A stretch of 64,000 nt of DNA from Clostridiales bacterium Firm_07 (GCA_001604005.1 LVAM01000010.1:337079-401078); one strand, 5' to 3'; shown: positions 47,245 to 56,589, numbered from the stretch's first letter. The notes: generated from the letters alone by a model not told the origin. Made by a program: numbers and translations.

Positions 47245-48749
47245 TGGGTGTGGAGTTCATATATCCGGAATTTGAAGTGATCCGCGACAAAGAACGCTGT
47301 ATCTCCTGTCGCGTGTGTGAACGTCAGTGCGCCAACGAAGTGCACGTCTTCCGCGAAAAAGACGGCGTGATGGTGAGCGATGAATCCAAATGCGTCAACT
47401 GTCAACGCTGTGTCTCGTTTTGCCCGACGCGGGCGTTGAAGATCGTCAAAAGCGACTGCACGTTGCGGGAAAACGCCAACTGGCAAAACGACACCGTGCG
47501 GGAGATCTACAAACAGGCAAACAGCGGCGGCGTTTTACTCTCCTCTATGGGCAACCCCAAACCGCTGCCGGTCTATTGGGATCGCATCCTGATCAATGCT
47601 TCGCAGGTGACAAACCCGCCGATCGACCCTTTGCGCGAGCCGATGGAAACCAGAGTGTTCTTGGGCAAAAAGCCCGAAAAGATCACGCGCGGCAGGGACG
47701 GAAAGATCGACTGCTCTCTCCCGCCCCAGATCGAACTTTCGATGCCGGTGATGTTTTCCGCTATGAGTTACGGCTCGATCAGTTATAACGCCCACGCGGC
47801 GCTTGCCCGCGCCGCAAAGGAACTCGGCATCCTTTACAACACGGGCGAGGGCGGACTCCACGAAGATTTTTACGTGTACGGAGAAAATACCGTGGTGCAG
47901 GTGGCGTCGGGGCGCTTTGGCGTCCACGAGGATTATCTCAACGTCGGCGCCGCCATCGAGATCAAAATGGGACAGGGCGCAAAACCCGGCATCGGCGGAC
48001 ATCTGCCCGGCGCAAAGATCGTGGGCGACGTTTCCCGCACGCGCATGATCCCGGAAGGCAGCGACGCCATCTCCCCCGCCCCGCACCACGATATCTATTC
48101 CATCGAGGATCTGCGCCAGCTGGTCTTTTCCCTCAAAGAAGCCACCCTGTATAAAAAGCCGGTCATCGTGAAAGTTGCCGCCGTGCACAACATCGCCGCC
48201 ATCGCCAGCGGCATTGCCAGAAGCGGCGCCGACATCATCGCCATCGACGGGTTTCGCGGCGGCACCGGCGCCGCGCCGACAAGGATCCGCGACAACGTCG
48301 GCATTCCGGCGGAACTGGCGCTTGCGGCGGTCGATCAAAGACTGCGCGACGAGGGGATCCGCAACGAGGTGTCTTTGGTGGTCGGCGGCTCGATCAGGAG
48401 CGCGGCGGACGTCGTCAAGGCGATCGCGCTGGGCGCGGACGCCTGTTATATCGCCACCGCGGCGCTTTTGGCTCTCGGTTGTCATCTCTGCCGCACCTGT
48501 CAGAGCGGCAAATGCAACTGGGGGATCGCCACACAGCGACCCGACCTTGTCAAGAGGCTCGATCCTGACGTGGGGGCTGCGCGGCTAGTCAACCTGATGA
48601 CGGCCTGGCGGCACGAGATTATGGAAATGATGGGCGGTATGGGCGTCAACTCCATCGAGGCGCTGCGCGGAAACCGCCTGATGCTCCGCGGTGTGGGGCT
48701 CCATCAAAAAGAACTCGAAATACTCGGCATTTCCCACGCGGGAGAATGA
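47244..48749 (+). CDS. Glutamate synthase, ferredoxin and FMN-binding subunit
   Basis: A 501-residue protein starting at the ATG that overlaps the previous stop. Two [4Fe-4S] ferredoxin motifs near the N-terminus (CISCRVCERQC, CVNCQRCVSFCP) are followed by the FMN/2-oxoglutarate barrel (GEGGLHED, GQGAKPGIGGHLPG, IDGFRGGTGAAPT) and the 3Fe-4S site GCHLCRTCQSGKCNWG. It makes two glutamates from 2-oxoglutarate and ammonia delivered by the amidotransferase; electrons probably come from ferredoxin. Part of the split archaeal-type enzyme. Confidence 0.92.
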   Translation: MGVEFIYPEFEVIRDKERCISCRVCERQCANEVHVFREKDGVMVSDESKCVNCQRCVSFCPTRALKIVKSDCTLRENANWQNDTVREIYKQANSGGVLLSSMGNPKPLPVYWDRILINASQVTNPPIDPLREPMETRVFLGKKPEKITRGRDGKIDCSLPPQIELSMPVMFSAMSYGSISYNAHAALARAAKELGILYNTGEGGLHEDFYVYGENTVVQVASGRFGVHEDYLNVGAAIEIKMGQGAKPGIGGHLPGAKIVGDVSRTRMIPEGSDAISPAPHHDIYSIEDLRQLVFSLKEATLYKKPVIVKVAAVHNIAAIASGIARSGADIIAIDGFRGGTGAAPTRIRDNVGIPAELALAAVDQRLRDEGIRNEVSLVVGGSIRSAADVVKAIALGADACYIATAALLALGCHLCRTCQSGKCNWGIATQRPDLVKRLDPDVGAARLVNLMTAWRHEIMEMMGGMGVNSIEALRGNRLMLRGVGLHQKELEILGISHAGE

Positions 48750-48820
48750 CAAAACGAAAAACGGAGAAAATCCGATTTTTCAAAAAATCTATGGAAAAAA
48801 GCCAAAAGGGGTTGTATAAT

Positions 48821-49540
48821 ATGATCATAGAGGTGGGAGAACTTGACCACCGCGCCATCAACGAGGCACTGCGCGGCACAGATCGGGAAGTGACCCTCTC
48901 CGGCTGTATGGGACAGCGTTTCATCTGTGCCGGTATGTCGAGCGGCAACGTTGAGGTTTGCGGGATCCCCGGCAACGCGCTCGGCGCCTATCTCAACGGT
49001 GCGCACATCACCGTCCGCGGCAACGCGCAAGACGCCGTGGGCGACACGATGAACGCCGGCACGATCGTCATTCACGGCAACGTCGGCGACGCCGTAGGAT
49101 ACGCTATGCGCGGCGGCAGGATCTTTGTAAAAGGAGACGCCGGATACCGCGCCGGCATTCATATGAAAGCATACCGCGAAAAGATCCCCGTTCTGGTGAT
49201 CGGCGGCAAGACCGGCAGTTTTCTCGGAGAATATCAGGCGGGCGGTGTGATCGTGGTGCTCGGTCTCTCGAAAGACACGCGCCGCATCGTCGGCAATTTC
49301 CCCTGCACGGGTATGCACGGCGGCAAGATGATTCTGCGCTCGGACTGTCGGGATCTCGTCTTTCCGAACCAGGTAACGGCGCGTCCGGCGACGCCGGAGG
49401 ATCTGGCGGAGATCCAAGGATACGTCGCGGAATATTGCGCGCTGTTCAAAGAGACGGAAGCGGACGTTTTGCGCTCTCCCTTTACCGTGATAACGCCGGA
49501 CAGCAAAAACCCGTATAAACGATTGTATGTGGCAAACTGA
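48821..49540 (+). CDS. Glutamate synthase GXGXG-repeat subunit
   Basis: A 239-residue right-handed beta-helix protein corresponding to the C-terminal GXGXG domain of large glutamate synthases (AYLNGAHITVRGNAQDAVGD, GTIVIHGNVGDAVGYAM, GGRIFVKGDAGYRAG). ATG 48821 is preferred, preceded by AAAAGGGG; an ATG at 48746 overlapping the previous stop would add a basic, non-homologous 25 residues. It completes the three-subunit enzyme. Confidence 0.88.
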   Translation: MIIEVGELDHRAINEALRGTDREVTLSGCMGQRFICAGMSSGNVEVCGIPGNALGAYLNGAHITVRGNAQDAVGDTMNAGTIVIHGNVGDAVGYAMRGGRIFVKGDAGYRAGIHMKAYREKIPVLVIGGKTGSFLGEYQAGGVIVVLGLSKDTRRIVGNFPCTGMHGGKMILRSDCRDLVFPNQVTARPATPEDLAEIQGYVAEYCALFKETEADVLRSPFTVITPDSKNPYKRLYVAN

Positions 49541-49555
49541 AAAAAGGAGGCTGCT

Positions 49556-50767
49556 ATGAAATATTCAAAAGAAGAGGTCTTGCAATACGTCGCGGAGGAA
49601 GACGTCAAGTTTATCCGGCTTGCCTTTTGCGATGTGTTCGGCAAGCAAAAAAATATTTCGATCTTGCCGGACGAGTTGCCGCGCGCTTTTGAGCACGGGA
49701 TCGCTTTTGACGCGTCCGCGATCGCCGGATTCGGCGACGAGGCGCGATCCGATCTCTTTCTGCACCCCGATCCCGAAACGCTGATCCGACTGCCGTGGCG
49801 ACCGGAACACGGAAAAGTGGTGCGTATGTTCTGCTCCATCACCTATCCGAACGGAAACCCTTTTGAGTGCGATACCAGAAATTTGCTGAAAAAGGCGGTC
49901 GAAGACGCGAAAGCGGCGGGATATACCTTCTATTTCGGCGCGGAGCAGGAGTTTTATCTCTTTGAACTGGACGAAAAAAATATGCCGACGAAGACCCCGT
50001 ATGATCAAGCCGGCTATATGGATATCGCGCCGGAGGATAAGGGAGAAAACGTGCGCCGCGAGATCTGCCTGACGTTGGAGCAAATGGGGATCAGACCGGA
50101 AAGTTCGCACCACGAAGAAGGCCCCGGACAAAATGAGATCGACTTTCGCTATACGGATGCGCTGACCGCCGCGGACAACGTGATGACGTTTCAAACCGTC
50201 GTCCGAACGGTGGCGCGCCGCAACGGATTGTTTGCGGATTTTTCGGCAAAACCGCTCGACGACGCGCCCGGCAACGGATTTCATATCAATTGCTCGGTAA
50301 AGCCGGATGACGGCGCGGAAAATCAAGAGCGTATGATCGCGGGCATTTTGGCAAAGATCGTGCCGATGACGGTCTTTCTCAATCCCACCGAACGCTCTTT
50401 CGCGCGTCTTGGGCAAATGAAAGCTCCGCGGTACGTCTCGTGGTCGCGGGAAAACCGATCGCAGTTGGTGCGCATTCCGGCGGCGGTCAAAGAATACCGC
50501 CGCGCCGAACTGCGCTCACCCGATCCTACGGCAAACCCGTATATCGCGTTTGCGCTGATGATACGGGCGGGGCTTTACGGTATGCAAAATGCCCTTCCGC
50601 TTCCCGCCCCCGTGGATCTCAATTTGTATCAGGCGGACGAGAAAACGACCGCGAAACTGGCAAAACTGCCGGATTCTCCGAAGAGCGCCGGCGCCGCGGC
50701 GGCGGCCGACGAGTGGATAAAGACGCACATTCCCGCACCGATATTAAAAACATACTGCGAAAGATGA
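49556..50767 (+). CDS. glnA: Glutamine synthetase type I
   Basis: A 403-residue type I glutamine synthetase, about 40 residues shorter than common forms. Active-site blocks: FYFGAEQEFYLF, EEGPGQNEIDF, GNGFHINCSV and RRAELRSPDPTANPYIAFAL. AAAGGAGG lies upstream of ATG 49556. The adenylylation loop tyrosine region of proteobacterial enzymes is absent (KTYCER end). Cotranscribed with glutamate synthase and the ANTAR gene, giving a full GS-GOGAT cycle. Confidence 0.95.
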   Translation: MKYSKEEVLQYVAEEDVKFIRLAFCDVFGKQKNISILPDELPRAFEHGIAFDASAIAGFGDEARSDLFLHPDPETLIRLPWRPEHGKVVRMFCSITYPNGNPFECDTRNLLKKAVEDAKAAGYTFYFGAEQEFYLFELDEKNMPTKTPYDQAGYMDIAPEDKGENVRREICLTLEQMGIRPESSHHEEGPGQNEIDFRYTDALTAADNVMTFQTVVRTVARRNGLFADFSAKPLDDAPGNGFHINCSVKPDDGAENQERMIAGILAKIVPMTVFLNPTERSFARLGQMKAPRYVSWSRENRSQLVRIPAAVKEYRRAELRSPDPTANPYIAFALMIRAGLYGMQNALPLPAPVDLNLYQADEKTTAKLAKLPDSPKSAGAAAAADEWIKTHIPAPILKTYCER

Positions 50768-50800
50768 TCCCGTAAATTTCAGCGAAGGGAGGGACGGTTT

Positions 50801-51385
50801 TTGAATTTCAAAGAACAGGTATACAGCGTTCTTGTCGTTTCCGCATCCGAAAAATTCAACCGGGCGCTGCCCGCGCTCTTTTCCGTTCCCACCTTTTCGC
50901 CGCTTTTCGTGGTATCCAATATCAGCGCCGCCAAGCGGGCGACGGCGGAGCGGGATTTTGATCTTGTCGTCGTCAACTCTCCCCTCCCCGACGACACGGG
51001 GCTCCGTTTTTCCGTCGACACCGCGGATTCCTGCAACGCCGTCGTCTTGTTTTTGGCAAAGATCGAGCACTATGACGACGCGTATGAAAAACTTGCGGGG
51101 TGCGGCGTGTTTCTCCTGCAAAAACCGGTGACAAGATCGCTTTTTCAAGTGGCGCTCGGCTGGATGATCAGCGCGCGCGAGGGACTGCGCAAAAACCAAA
51201 AAAAGACGCTTTCCATAGAAGAAAAAATGAACGAGATCCGACTTGTCAATCGCGCGAAATGGTTGCTGATCAGCGAACTGAAAATGACCGAGGCGGACGC
51301 GCACCGCACCATTGAAAAGCAGGCGATGGATCGCTGCGTCCCGAGAAGTTTGGTCGCGGAAGAGATCATCAAGACATACAGTTGA
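50801..51385 (+). CDS. ANTAR-domain RNA-binding antiterminator with receiver-like domain
   Basis: A 194-residue protein. TTG 50801 is chosen because of GGGAGGG upstream. The N-terminal ~120 residues resemble a response-regulator receiver (VLVVSASEKF, DFDLVVVNSPLPD, LLQKPVTR). The C-terminal ANTAR domain (about 130-194) shows IRLVNRAKWLLISELKMTEADAHRTIEKQAMD, typical of NasT/AmiR/NitR proteins. ANTAR proteins bind paired leader hairpins and stop premature termination. Its position after glnA and the structured leaders of both nitrogen operons point to these as targets; this is inference. Confidence 0.88.
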   Translation: MNFKEQVYSVLVVSASEKFNRALPALFSVPTFSPLFVVSNISAAKRATAERDFDLVVVNSPLPDDTGLRFSVDTADSCNAVVLFLAKIEHYDDAYEKLAGCGVFLLQKPVTRSLFQVALGWMISAREGLRKNQKKTLSIEEKMNEIRLVNRAKWLLISELKMTEADAHRTIEKQAMDRCVPRSLVAEEIIKTYS

Positions 51386-51394
51386 TACGGCAAT

Positions 51395-51425
51395 AAAAAA
51401 GGAGCCGCGGCGCGGCTCCTTTTTT
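51395..51425. terminator. Bidirectional terminator after the ANTAR gene
   Basis: AAAAAAGGAGCCGCG with its complement, a 15-bp perfect stem with A and T flanks, between convergent genes. Confidence 0.92.
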
Positions 51426-51432
51426 ATTTTGT

Positions 51433-51669
51433 TCAATCCTTCACGACAAAGCGTTCCACAGCGGCAAACACATCCGCCGCCGCGTCGTCATCGTGCACCG
51501 TCAGGGTGATCGGCTGCAAGAGATCCAAACTGAAAATGCCCATCAGAGATTTTCCGTCCACCACGTACCGCCCGGAGGCAAGGTCAATGTCGGTTTCGGC
51601 TTTCGCCACGATATTGACGAAATCACGCACGTCGGCAATGGTGGAGAGGCGAACTTTCACACTTTTCAT
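51433..51669 (-). CDS. HPr-like protein lacking the phosphorylatable histidine
   Basis: A 78-residue HPr-fold protein. The regulatory-serine region GKSLMGIFSLD (Ser41) is conserved, but the GIHARP loop with the catalytic histidine is replaced by TIADVRDF, so it cannot carry phosphate as HPr does. It resembles, in principle, Crh of Bacillus, which keeps only the serine. The start at 51669 follows AGGAG by 8 bases; an ATG at 51675 is too close to that site. It has a consensus promoter. A regulatory or structural role is inferred. Confidence 0.8.
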   Translation of the reverse strand: MKSVKVRLSTIADVRDFVNIVAKAETDIDLASGRYVVDGKSLMGIFSLDLLQPITLTVHDDDAAADVFAAVERFVVKD

Positions 51670-51712
51670 CTCCATCGCTCCTTTCCTTGCAAGTTGAGAT
51701 CGCTCTGTGCTC

Positions 51713-51741
51713 ATTATAGCCGAAACCCGCCGTTTTGTCAA
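51713..51741 (-). promoter_or_regulatory. Consensus promoter of the HPr-like gene
   Basis: Minus-strand TTGACA (51741-51736) and TATAAT (51718-51713), 17-base spacer. Confidence 0.88.
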
Positions 51742-51788
51742 GGAAAATCCCGCACGGCGGAAAAGATTTTCCTTTTTGCGCTTTTCGC

Positions 51789-51817
51789 TTGACTTCGCCC
51801 GGAAAATATAGTATAAT
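51789..51817 (+). promoter_or_regulatory. Promoter of rny
   Basis: TTGACT (51789-51794) and TATAAT (51812-51817), 17-base spacer, giving a leader of about 65 AT-rich bases. Confidence 0.86.
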
Positions 51818-51890
51818 AAACTTTGTATATATAAAGTATCGGCTTTACTTGTTTATATATGAATTTTGAAAATCAAATAAGGAGGACACA

Positions 51891-53432
51891 GTGAACACAG
51901 GACTTGCCATAGCCCTCATCGCCGCCGCACTGGTTGTGGGCGCGGTGATCGGCTTTCTCATTCGCCGTATGCTGGCGGAGAAAAAGATCGGCTCAGCCGA
52001 AACCGAAGCAAACCGCATTCTGCAAAGCGGAAAACAGCAGGCGGAAGCTCTCAAAAAAGAGCGACTGCTTGAAGCCAAAGAAGAGATCCTGCAACGTCGC
52101 AACGAAACCGAGGCCGAGCTGAAAGAGCGCCGCGCCGAAGTTTCCCGTATGGAGCACCGCCTCTCGCAAAAAGAGGAGAACCTGGACAGAAAATCGGAGG
52201 TGCTGGACCGCAAAACCGAAACCTTGGAGCAAAAGATCGCGGAGAACGACGCCTTGCGCGCCGAGATCACCGAAACGCTTGCCAAACACCAAAAGATCCT
52301 TGAAAATTTAGCGGGACTCACCGCCGAAGAAGCCAAGCAAGAACTGATGGAGCGTGTGGAAGGCGAAGTGAAACACGAGCTGGCACAGCGCCTTGACGAG
52401 CTGGAATCACAGTTCAAAGAGGACGCCGACGCCAAAGCGCGCAACATTCTTTCTCTTGCCATTCAGCGTTGCGCCACCGACCACGTGGCGGAAGCAACCG
52501 TTTCCGTGGTGCAGATCCCCAACGAGGAAATGAAAGGGCGCATCATCGGGCGCGAGGGCCGCAACATTCAAAAACTGGAAACCCTCACCGGCGTGGAACT
52601 CATCATCGACGACACGCCCGACGCCATCACCCTCTCCGGCTTTGATCCCGTGCGCCGCGAAGTGGCGCGCCTGACGCTCGAACGCCTCATTGCCGACGGA
52701 CGCATCCACCCCGCGCGCATTGAGGAGACCGTGGAAAAATGCCGCCGCGAAGTGGAAGCCGTCATCAAACAGGCGGGCGAGCGCGCCACGTATGAAGTGG
52801 GCATTCCGAACTTGCACCCCGAACTCGTCAAACTGCTCGGCAGACTGCGCTACCGCACAAGTTACGGGCAGAACGTACTGAAACACTCGATCGAAGTCGC
52901 TTTCCTTGCCGGCATTATGGCGGAGGAACTCGGCGTGGACGCCGCAACCGCCAAACGCGCGGGACTTCTCCACGATATCGGAAAAGCTTTCCCGCACGAT
53001 ATGGAGGGCACGCACGTGGAACTGGGCGTCAACGTGGCGCGGAAATATAAGGAAAGCCCCGAGGTGGTGCACGCCATCGAGGCGCACCACAACGACGTCG
53101 AACCCCAAACCGTTGTCGCCGTTCTCGTGCAGGCGGCGGACGCCATTTCGGCCTCCCGTCCCGGCGCACGGCGAGAAGACCTTGAAAACTACATCAAGCG
53201 TCTGGAAAAACTGGAAGAGATCGCCACCGGTTTCGACGGCGTGGAAAAAGCCTTTGCCATTCAAGCGGGGCGCGAACTGCGCGTGATGGTCAAACCCGAA
53301 GACGTCAGCGACGACGGTATGAAACTGATCGCCCGCGAAATGGCGAAAAAAATTCAGGACGAAGTCAAATACCCCGGTCAGATCAAAGTCAATCTTATCC
53401 GCGAAAGCCGCGCGGTGGATTACGCGAAATGA
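51891..53432 (+). CDS. rny: Ribonuclease Y
   Basis: A 513-residue membrane-anchored endoribonuclease that starts mRNA decay in Firmicutes. One N-terminal helix (about 5-23) is followed by a long coiled coil (about 30-190), a KH domain ([17 protein letters not shown]) and an HD domain ([11 protein letters not shown] and EAHHND). The GTG start has AAGGAGG upstream. Length and order match the family. Monocistronic. Confidence 0.97.
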   Translation: MNTGLAIALIAAALVVGAVIGFLIRRMLAEKKIGSAETEANRILQSGKQQAEALKKERLLEAKEEILQRRNETEAELKERRAEVSRMEHRLSQKEENLDRKSEVLDRKTETLEQKIAENDALRAEITETLAKHQKILENLAGLTAEEAKQELMERVEGEVKHELAQRLDELESQFKEDADAKARNILSLAIQRCATDHVAEATVSVVQIPNEEMKGRIIGREGRNIQKLETLTGVELIIDDTPDAITLSGFDPVRREVARLTLERLIADGRIHPARIEETVEKCRREVEAVIKQAGERATYEVGIPNLHPELVKLLGRLRYRTSYGQNVLKHSIEVAFLAGIMAEELGVDAATAKRAGLLHDIGKAFPHDMEGTHVELGVNVARKYKESPEVVHAIEAHHNDVEPQTVVAVLVQAADAISASRPGARREDLENYIKRLEKLEEIATGFDGVEKAFAIQAGRELRVMVKPEDVSDDGMKLIAREMAKKIQDEVKYPGQIKVNLIRESRAVDYAK

Positions 53433-53437
53433 TCGTC

Positions 53438-53469
53438 AAAAAAGGCTACCGCACAGCGGTAGCCTTTTT
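53438..53469. terminator. Bidirectional terminator after rny
   Basis: AAAAAGGCTACCGC-aca-GCGGTAGCCTTTTT perfect stem. Confidence 0.92.
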
Positions 53470-53484
53470 CTTTTTCGGTTTGGA

Positions 53485-53895
53485 TCAGCGGGCGGCTTTG
53501 ATGCCTGCGGCGGTGCCGGAATAAACCATCTTGCCGGATTGTTTCCACTCCTCTTTGGCGTCCTTTTCGTTTTCATAATAAGCTTTTACTTTGTCAAGGG
53601 CGTCCTTGGCGGAGCCGGCGTCGGTGAAATACACGATGAGCACGGCCTCGTTTGTCTTTTCGCCGTCTTTGTTTTCCACGGTTTTGCCGGCGGTCACGAC
53701 GCAATCGACGCCTTTGACGCCGAAAAGCGTCAAAGCGGCAGGAGCAACGGTGCTGTCTTTGAGGACGGTATACTTTTCTTCTTTCAGCGCCGCTACCGCT
53801 TTATCGGGATCTTTGGCGGGAGCGCAAGAGACCAAAACCGCTGCAAGAAGGGCGGCGGCAAGCGCCAGAACAAGAATACGTACGAAAGTTTTCAT
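53485..53895 (-). CDS. Lipoprotein of unknown function
   Basis: A 136-residue protein with a lipoprotein signal peptide (lipobox LVSC, Cys24) and a compact alpha/beta domain (AVAALKEEKYTV; EAVLIVYFTDAGSAKDALDKVKAYYENEKDA). The second half looks like a strand followed by a helix, as in small extracellular ligand or stress lipoproteins. No family recognised. GGAGAG precedes the ATG, a promoter lies upstream and rny's terminator lies downstream. Confidence 0.78.
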   Translation of the reverse strand: MKTFVRILVLALAAALLAAVLVSCAPAKDPDKAVAALKEEKYTVLKDSTVAPAALTLFGVKGVDCVVTAGKTVENKDGEKTNEAVLIVYFTDAGSAKDALDKVKAYYENEKDAKEEWKQSGKMVYSGTAAGIKAAR

Positions 53896-53940
53896 TGTAA
53901 TCTCTCCTTTTTATAATATGGCAGGTTTTCTGCCTTTTTC

Positions 53941-53970
53941 ATTATAACACAGACGCGGCGTGCATATCAA
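53941..53970 (-). promoter_or_regulatory. Promoter of the 136-residue lipoprotein gene
   Basis: Minus-strand TTGATA (53970-53965) and TATAAT (53946-53941), 18-base spacer. Confidence 0.72.
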
Positions 53971-53991
53971 GTTGATTTTGAAAAACAACCC

Positions 53992-55449
53992 TTATTTTCT
54001 CTCAAACGTCGTGCCGCTCGGCGTGTCGGTGAGAATAACGCCCTTTGCCGCCAGTTCGGCGCGGATGCGGTCTGCCTCGGCGTAGTTCTTCGCCTTTTTC
54101 GCCGCAGCACGCGCATCGATGGCTTCCTCGATGGCGCGGATCTCGGGATCTTCGGAATAAACGCGCACGGCGCTTGCCGCCGCGGCGGCTTTTTTCTCGT
54201 TTTCCGCCGCCAGACGGTCGGCGGCTTCCAAAAGTCCCAGTGAGAGCACGCTGTCAAACTCGGCGATGGCGGCGCGTTTGGTGGCGTCGTTCGTGTCGGC
54301 TTTGAGCGCGGTATAGAGCGCCGTGACGGCGAGCGAAGTGTTGAGATCGCTGTCGAGCGCGTCGGTAAAGGCGGTGCGCAGTGCGGCAAGAGCATTTTCG
54401 TCCACGCGCTCGGCCGCGTCTTTTTTCAGCGCGGCGACGCGCGCCACCAATTTTTTGTAGGAAACTGCCGCGTTATCGAGATTTTCATAACTGAAAGTCT
54501 GCGGACGGCGGTAGTGCGATTGCAGGCAGAAGAGCCGATAAGCAAGCGGGTCATATCCCTTTTCTTCGAGCAGCGACACCGTGAGAAATTCGCCTTTGGA
54601 TTTGGACATTTTGCCGCTGTCGGTGTTGAGGTGCAAAACGTGCATCCAGCAGTTGCACCATTTGTGCCCGAGATACGCCTCGCTTTGCGCGATCTCGTTG
54701 GTGTGGTGCGGAAAAGCGTTGTCGATGCCGCCGCAGTGGATGTCGAGATGCTCGCCGAGGTGTTTCATACTGATCGAAGAGCACTCGATGTGCCAACCGG
54801 GATAACCGACGCCCCACGGGCTGTCCCATTTGAGTTCCTGATCCTCAAACTTCGATTTGGTGAACCACAAAACGAAATCGGCTTTGTTCCGCTTGTTGTC
54901 GTCGCCCTCCACGCCCTCGCGCACGCCGACCGCAAGGTCGTCGGTGCGAAAATCGTTGAAAACGTAGTAGCGGTCAAGGCGCGAAGTGTCGAAATAAATG
55001 TTCCCGCCCGCCGCGTAGGCATATCCCTTTTCCAGAAGCACCGAGATGACGTGAATGAAATCGTCGATGCAGTGGGTCGCCGGCTCCACGACGTCGGGGC
55101 GGCGAATGTGCAGTTTTGCGCAATCCGAGAAAAAGCAATCGGTATAATACGCGGCGATCTCCATCACGCTCTTATGCTCGCGTTTCGCGCCTTTGAGCAT
55201 TTTATCCTCGCCGGTGTCGCCGTCGCTCGTCAGGTGCCCGACGTCGGTGATGTTCATCACGCGCTTGACGGCATAACCGATATAGCGCAGATAGCGATCG
55301 AGGATGTCTTCCATAATATAGGTGCGCAAATTACCGATGTGTGCGAAATGATACACGGTAGGTCCGCAGGTGTACATACCGACCTTGCCCGCCTCAAAAG
55401 GCACAAATTCTTCCACTTTCCTGCTGGCGGAGTTGTAAAGACGGAACAT
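53992..55449 (-). CDS. cysS: Cysteinyl-tRNA synthetase
   Basis: A 485-residue class I enzyme. The signature CGPTVYHFAHIGNLRT holds a zinc cysteine and the HIGH-type motif; GVGYPGWHIECSSISM, HCGGIDNAFPHHTNE and KMSKSKGE follow. The C-terminal anticodon-binding helices are complete. It starts 2 bases after the cysE stop, and both lie behind a cysteine T-box, so charging and synthesis respond to the same uncharged tRNA. Confidence 0.97.
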   Translation of the reverse strand: MFRLYNSASRKVEEFVPFEAGKVGMYTCGPTVYHFAHIGNLRTYIMEDILDRYLRYIGYAVKRVMNITDVGHLTSDGDTGEDKMLKGAKREHKSVMEIAAYYTDCFFSDCAKLHIRRPDVVEPATHCIDDFIHVISVLLEKGYAYAAGGNIYFDTSRLDRYYVFNDFRTDDLAVGVREGVEGDDNKRNKADFVLWFTKSKFEDQELKWDSPWGVGYPGWHIECSSISMKHLGEHLDIHCGGIDNAFPHHTNEIAQSEAYLGHKWCNCWMHVLHLNTDSGKMSKSKGEFLTVSLLEEKGYDPLAYRLFCLQSHYRRPQTFSYENLDNAAVSYKKLVARVAALKKDAAERVDENALAALRTAFTDALDSDLNTSLAVTALYTALKADTNDATKRAAIAEFDSVLSLGLLEAADRLAAENEKKAAAAASAVRVYSEDPEIRAIEEAIDARAAAKKAKNYAEADRIRAELAAKGVILTDTPSGTTFERK

Positions 55450-55451
55450 AT

Positions 55452-56240
55452 TTATTCTCCCTTTCCCTTTTCTTTTGTCGTCTTGCGCGCCGTTTTCCCG
55501 GCGGGCGCGCTCTCGCGCAGTTCCGCAATCTCTTTTTGCAGTGCCGACACCGTGCGGGAGAGCGCGCGCAATTCCTGCTGCACGGGGTCGGGAATGTTGA
55601 CTTGATCGAGATCGCTTGCCACCCGTTTGCCGCGCACGCGCGCCACGCGGGCGGGAATGCCCACCGCCGTACCGTCCGCGGGAATATCTTGGAGGACCAC
55701 CGCGCCCGCGGCGATCTTGGCGTTATCCCCCACCTTGACGGGACCGAGCACTTTCGCGCCCGCGCCCACCATTACGCCGTTGCCGAGCGTTGGGTGGCGT
55801 TTGCCCTCGTCTTTGCCCGTACCGCCGAGCGTGACGCCCTGATAAAGCGTGCAGTCGTCCCCGATCTCGGCGGTCTCGCCGATGACGACGCCGGTGCCGT
55901 GGTCGATGACAAGTCCGCGACCGATCGTCGCGCCGGGGTGGATCTCGATGCCGGTGAGAAATTTCGCCCCCTGACTGACGGCGCGTGCCGCGAGATCATA
56001 GCCTTCCTCATATAATTTGTGCGACAAACGGTGGAAAAGGCGGGCGTGAAATCCGGAATACAGGAACAGCACTTCCGCGTCGCTGTGCGCGGCGGGATCA
56101 CGCTCGCGGAACGCCGCCACGTCATAGCGGATCTCGTCTGCCAACTTTTCTCCTTTTCGGCGCAATTTCTTTGCCGAATGCGCCGTGATCGACGCGGCGG
56201 CAAAAGCGGCGCCGACACACGTTTTGATTGGATTTTTCAT
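55452..56240 (-). CDS. cysE: Serine O-acetyltransferase
   Basis: A 262-residue enzyme making O-acetylserine, the cysteine precursor. The hexapeptide-repeat beta-helix is visible (GIEIHPGATIGRGLVIDHGTG..., catalytic His in DHGTG and HPTLGNG), after an N-terminal helical domain. The C-terminus is extended by a coiled segment and a Lys-rich tail (GKTARKTTKEKGKGE) not typical of the family. ATG 56240 has GAAGGAG upstream. It is directly under the T-box. Confidence 0.94.
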   Translation of the reverse strand: MKNPIKTCVGAAFAAASITAHSAKKLRRKGEKLADEIRYDVAAFRERDPAAHSDAEVLFLYSGFHARLFHRLSHKLYEEGYDLAARAVSQGAKFLTGIEIHPGATIGRGLVIDHGTGVVIGETAEIGDDCTLYQGVTLGGTGKDEGKRHPTLGNGVMVGAGAKVLGPVKVGDNAKIAAGAVVLQDIPADGTAVGIPARVARVRGKRVASDLDQVNIPDPVQQELRALSRTVSALQKEIAELRESAPAGKTARKTTKEKGKGE

Positions 56241-56256
56241 CGTTTTCTCCTTCAAA

Positions 56257-56505
56257 CAAAAAAACACCCCCGCGCCCAAAAGGCGCAGAGGCGGTGATGA
56301 CCGCGGTCCCACTCTGCTTCGGGGCTCTCGCCCCCTTTTCCCGCCGAAAAGCAGGTCTCCCTTAACGCGGGCAACGGCCGCGGATACTCTCTTCCCCCCG
56401 GCGTCTCACGGGTGCATATTGCCCTTCTGCCGCGCGCCGCTTTCAGCCGTGACGACGCTCTCTTTGCCGGCATACCCGGGTTTTCTCCCGATCTCTGACT
56501 TTACT
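56257..56505 (-). ncRNA. T-box leader with cysteine (TGC) specifier
   Basis: On the minus strand the leader carries the T-box sequence AGAGTGGGACCGCGG (56315-56301), an antiterminator region and a downstream GC-rich terminator with a 7-T run (56264-56258). The stem I specifier loop contains ATATGCACC, giving TGC (Cys) at 56416-56414. Uncharged tRNA-Cys should allow read-through into cysE-cysS, whose products match the specifier. The 5' boundary is set from the -10 box. Confidence 0.9.
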
Positions 56506-56508
56506 ATC

Positions 56509-56537
56509 ATTATACACGCGCGCCCGCTTTTTGTAAA
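56509..56537 (-). promoter_or_regulatory. Promoter of the T-box / cysE-cysS transcript
   Basis: Minus-strand TTTACA (56537-56532) and TATAAT (56514-56509), 17-base spacer. Confidence 0.85.
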
Positions 56538-56548
56538 GAGTTTTCCCG

Positions 56549-56582
56549 AAAAAAATTGCGGAGCGCGTCGCGCTCCGCAAAA
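56549..56582 (-). terminator. Terminator after secG
   Basis: GCGGAGCGC/GCGCTCCGC perfect stem with a 7-T run on the minus strand. Confidence 0.88.
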
Positions 56583-56589
56583 GTTTCGA

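Noticed and set aside
48746-48820. ATGA-overlapping start for the GXGXG subunit
   Set aside because: The added residues are basic and unlike homologues; ATG 48821 has a good AAAAGGGG site and a family-like N-terminus.
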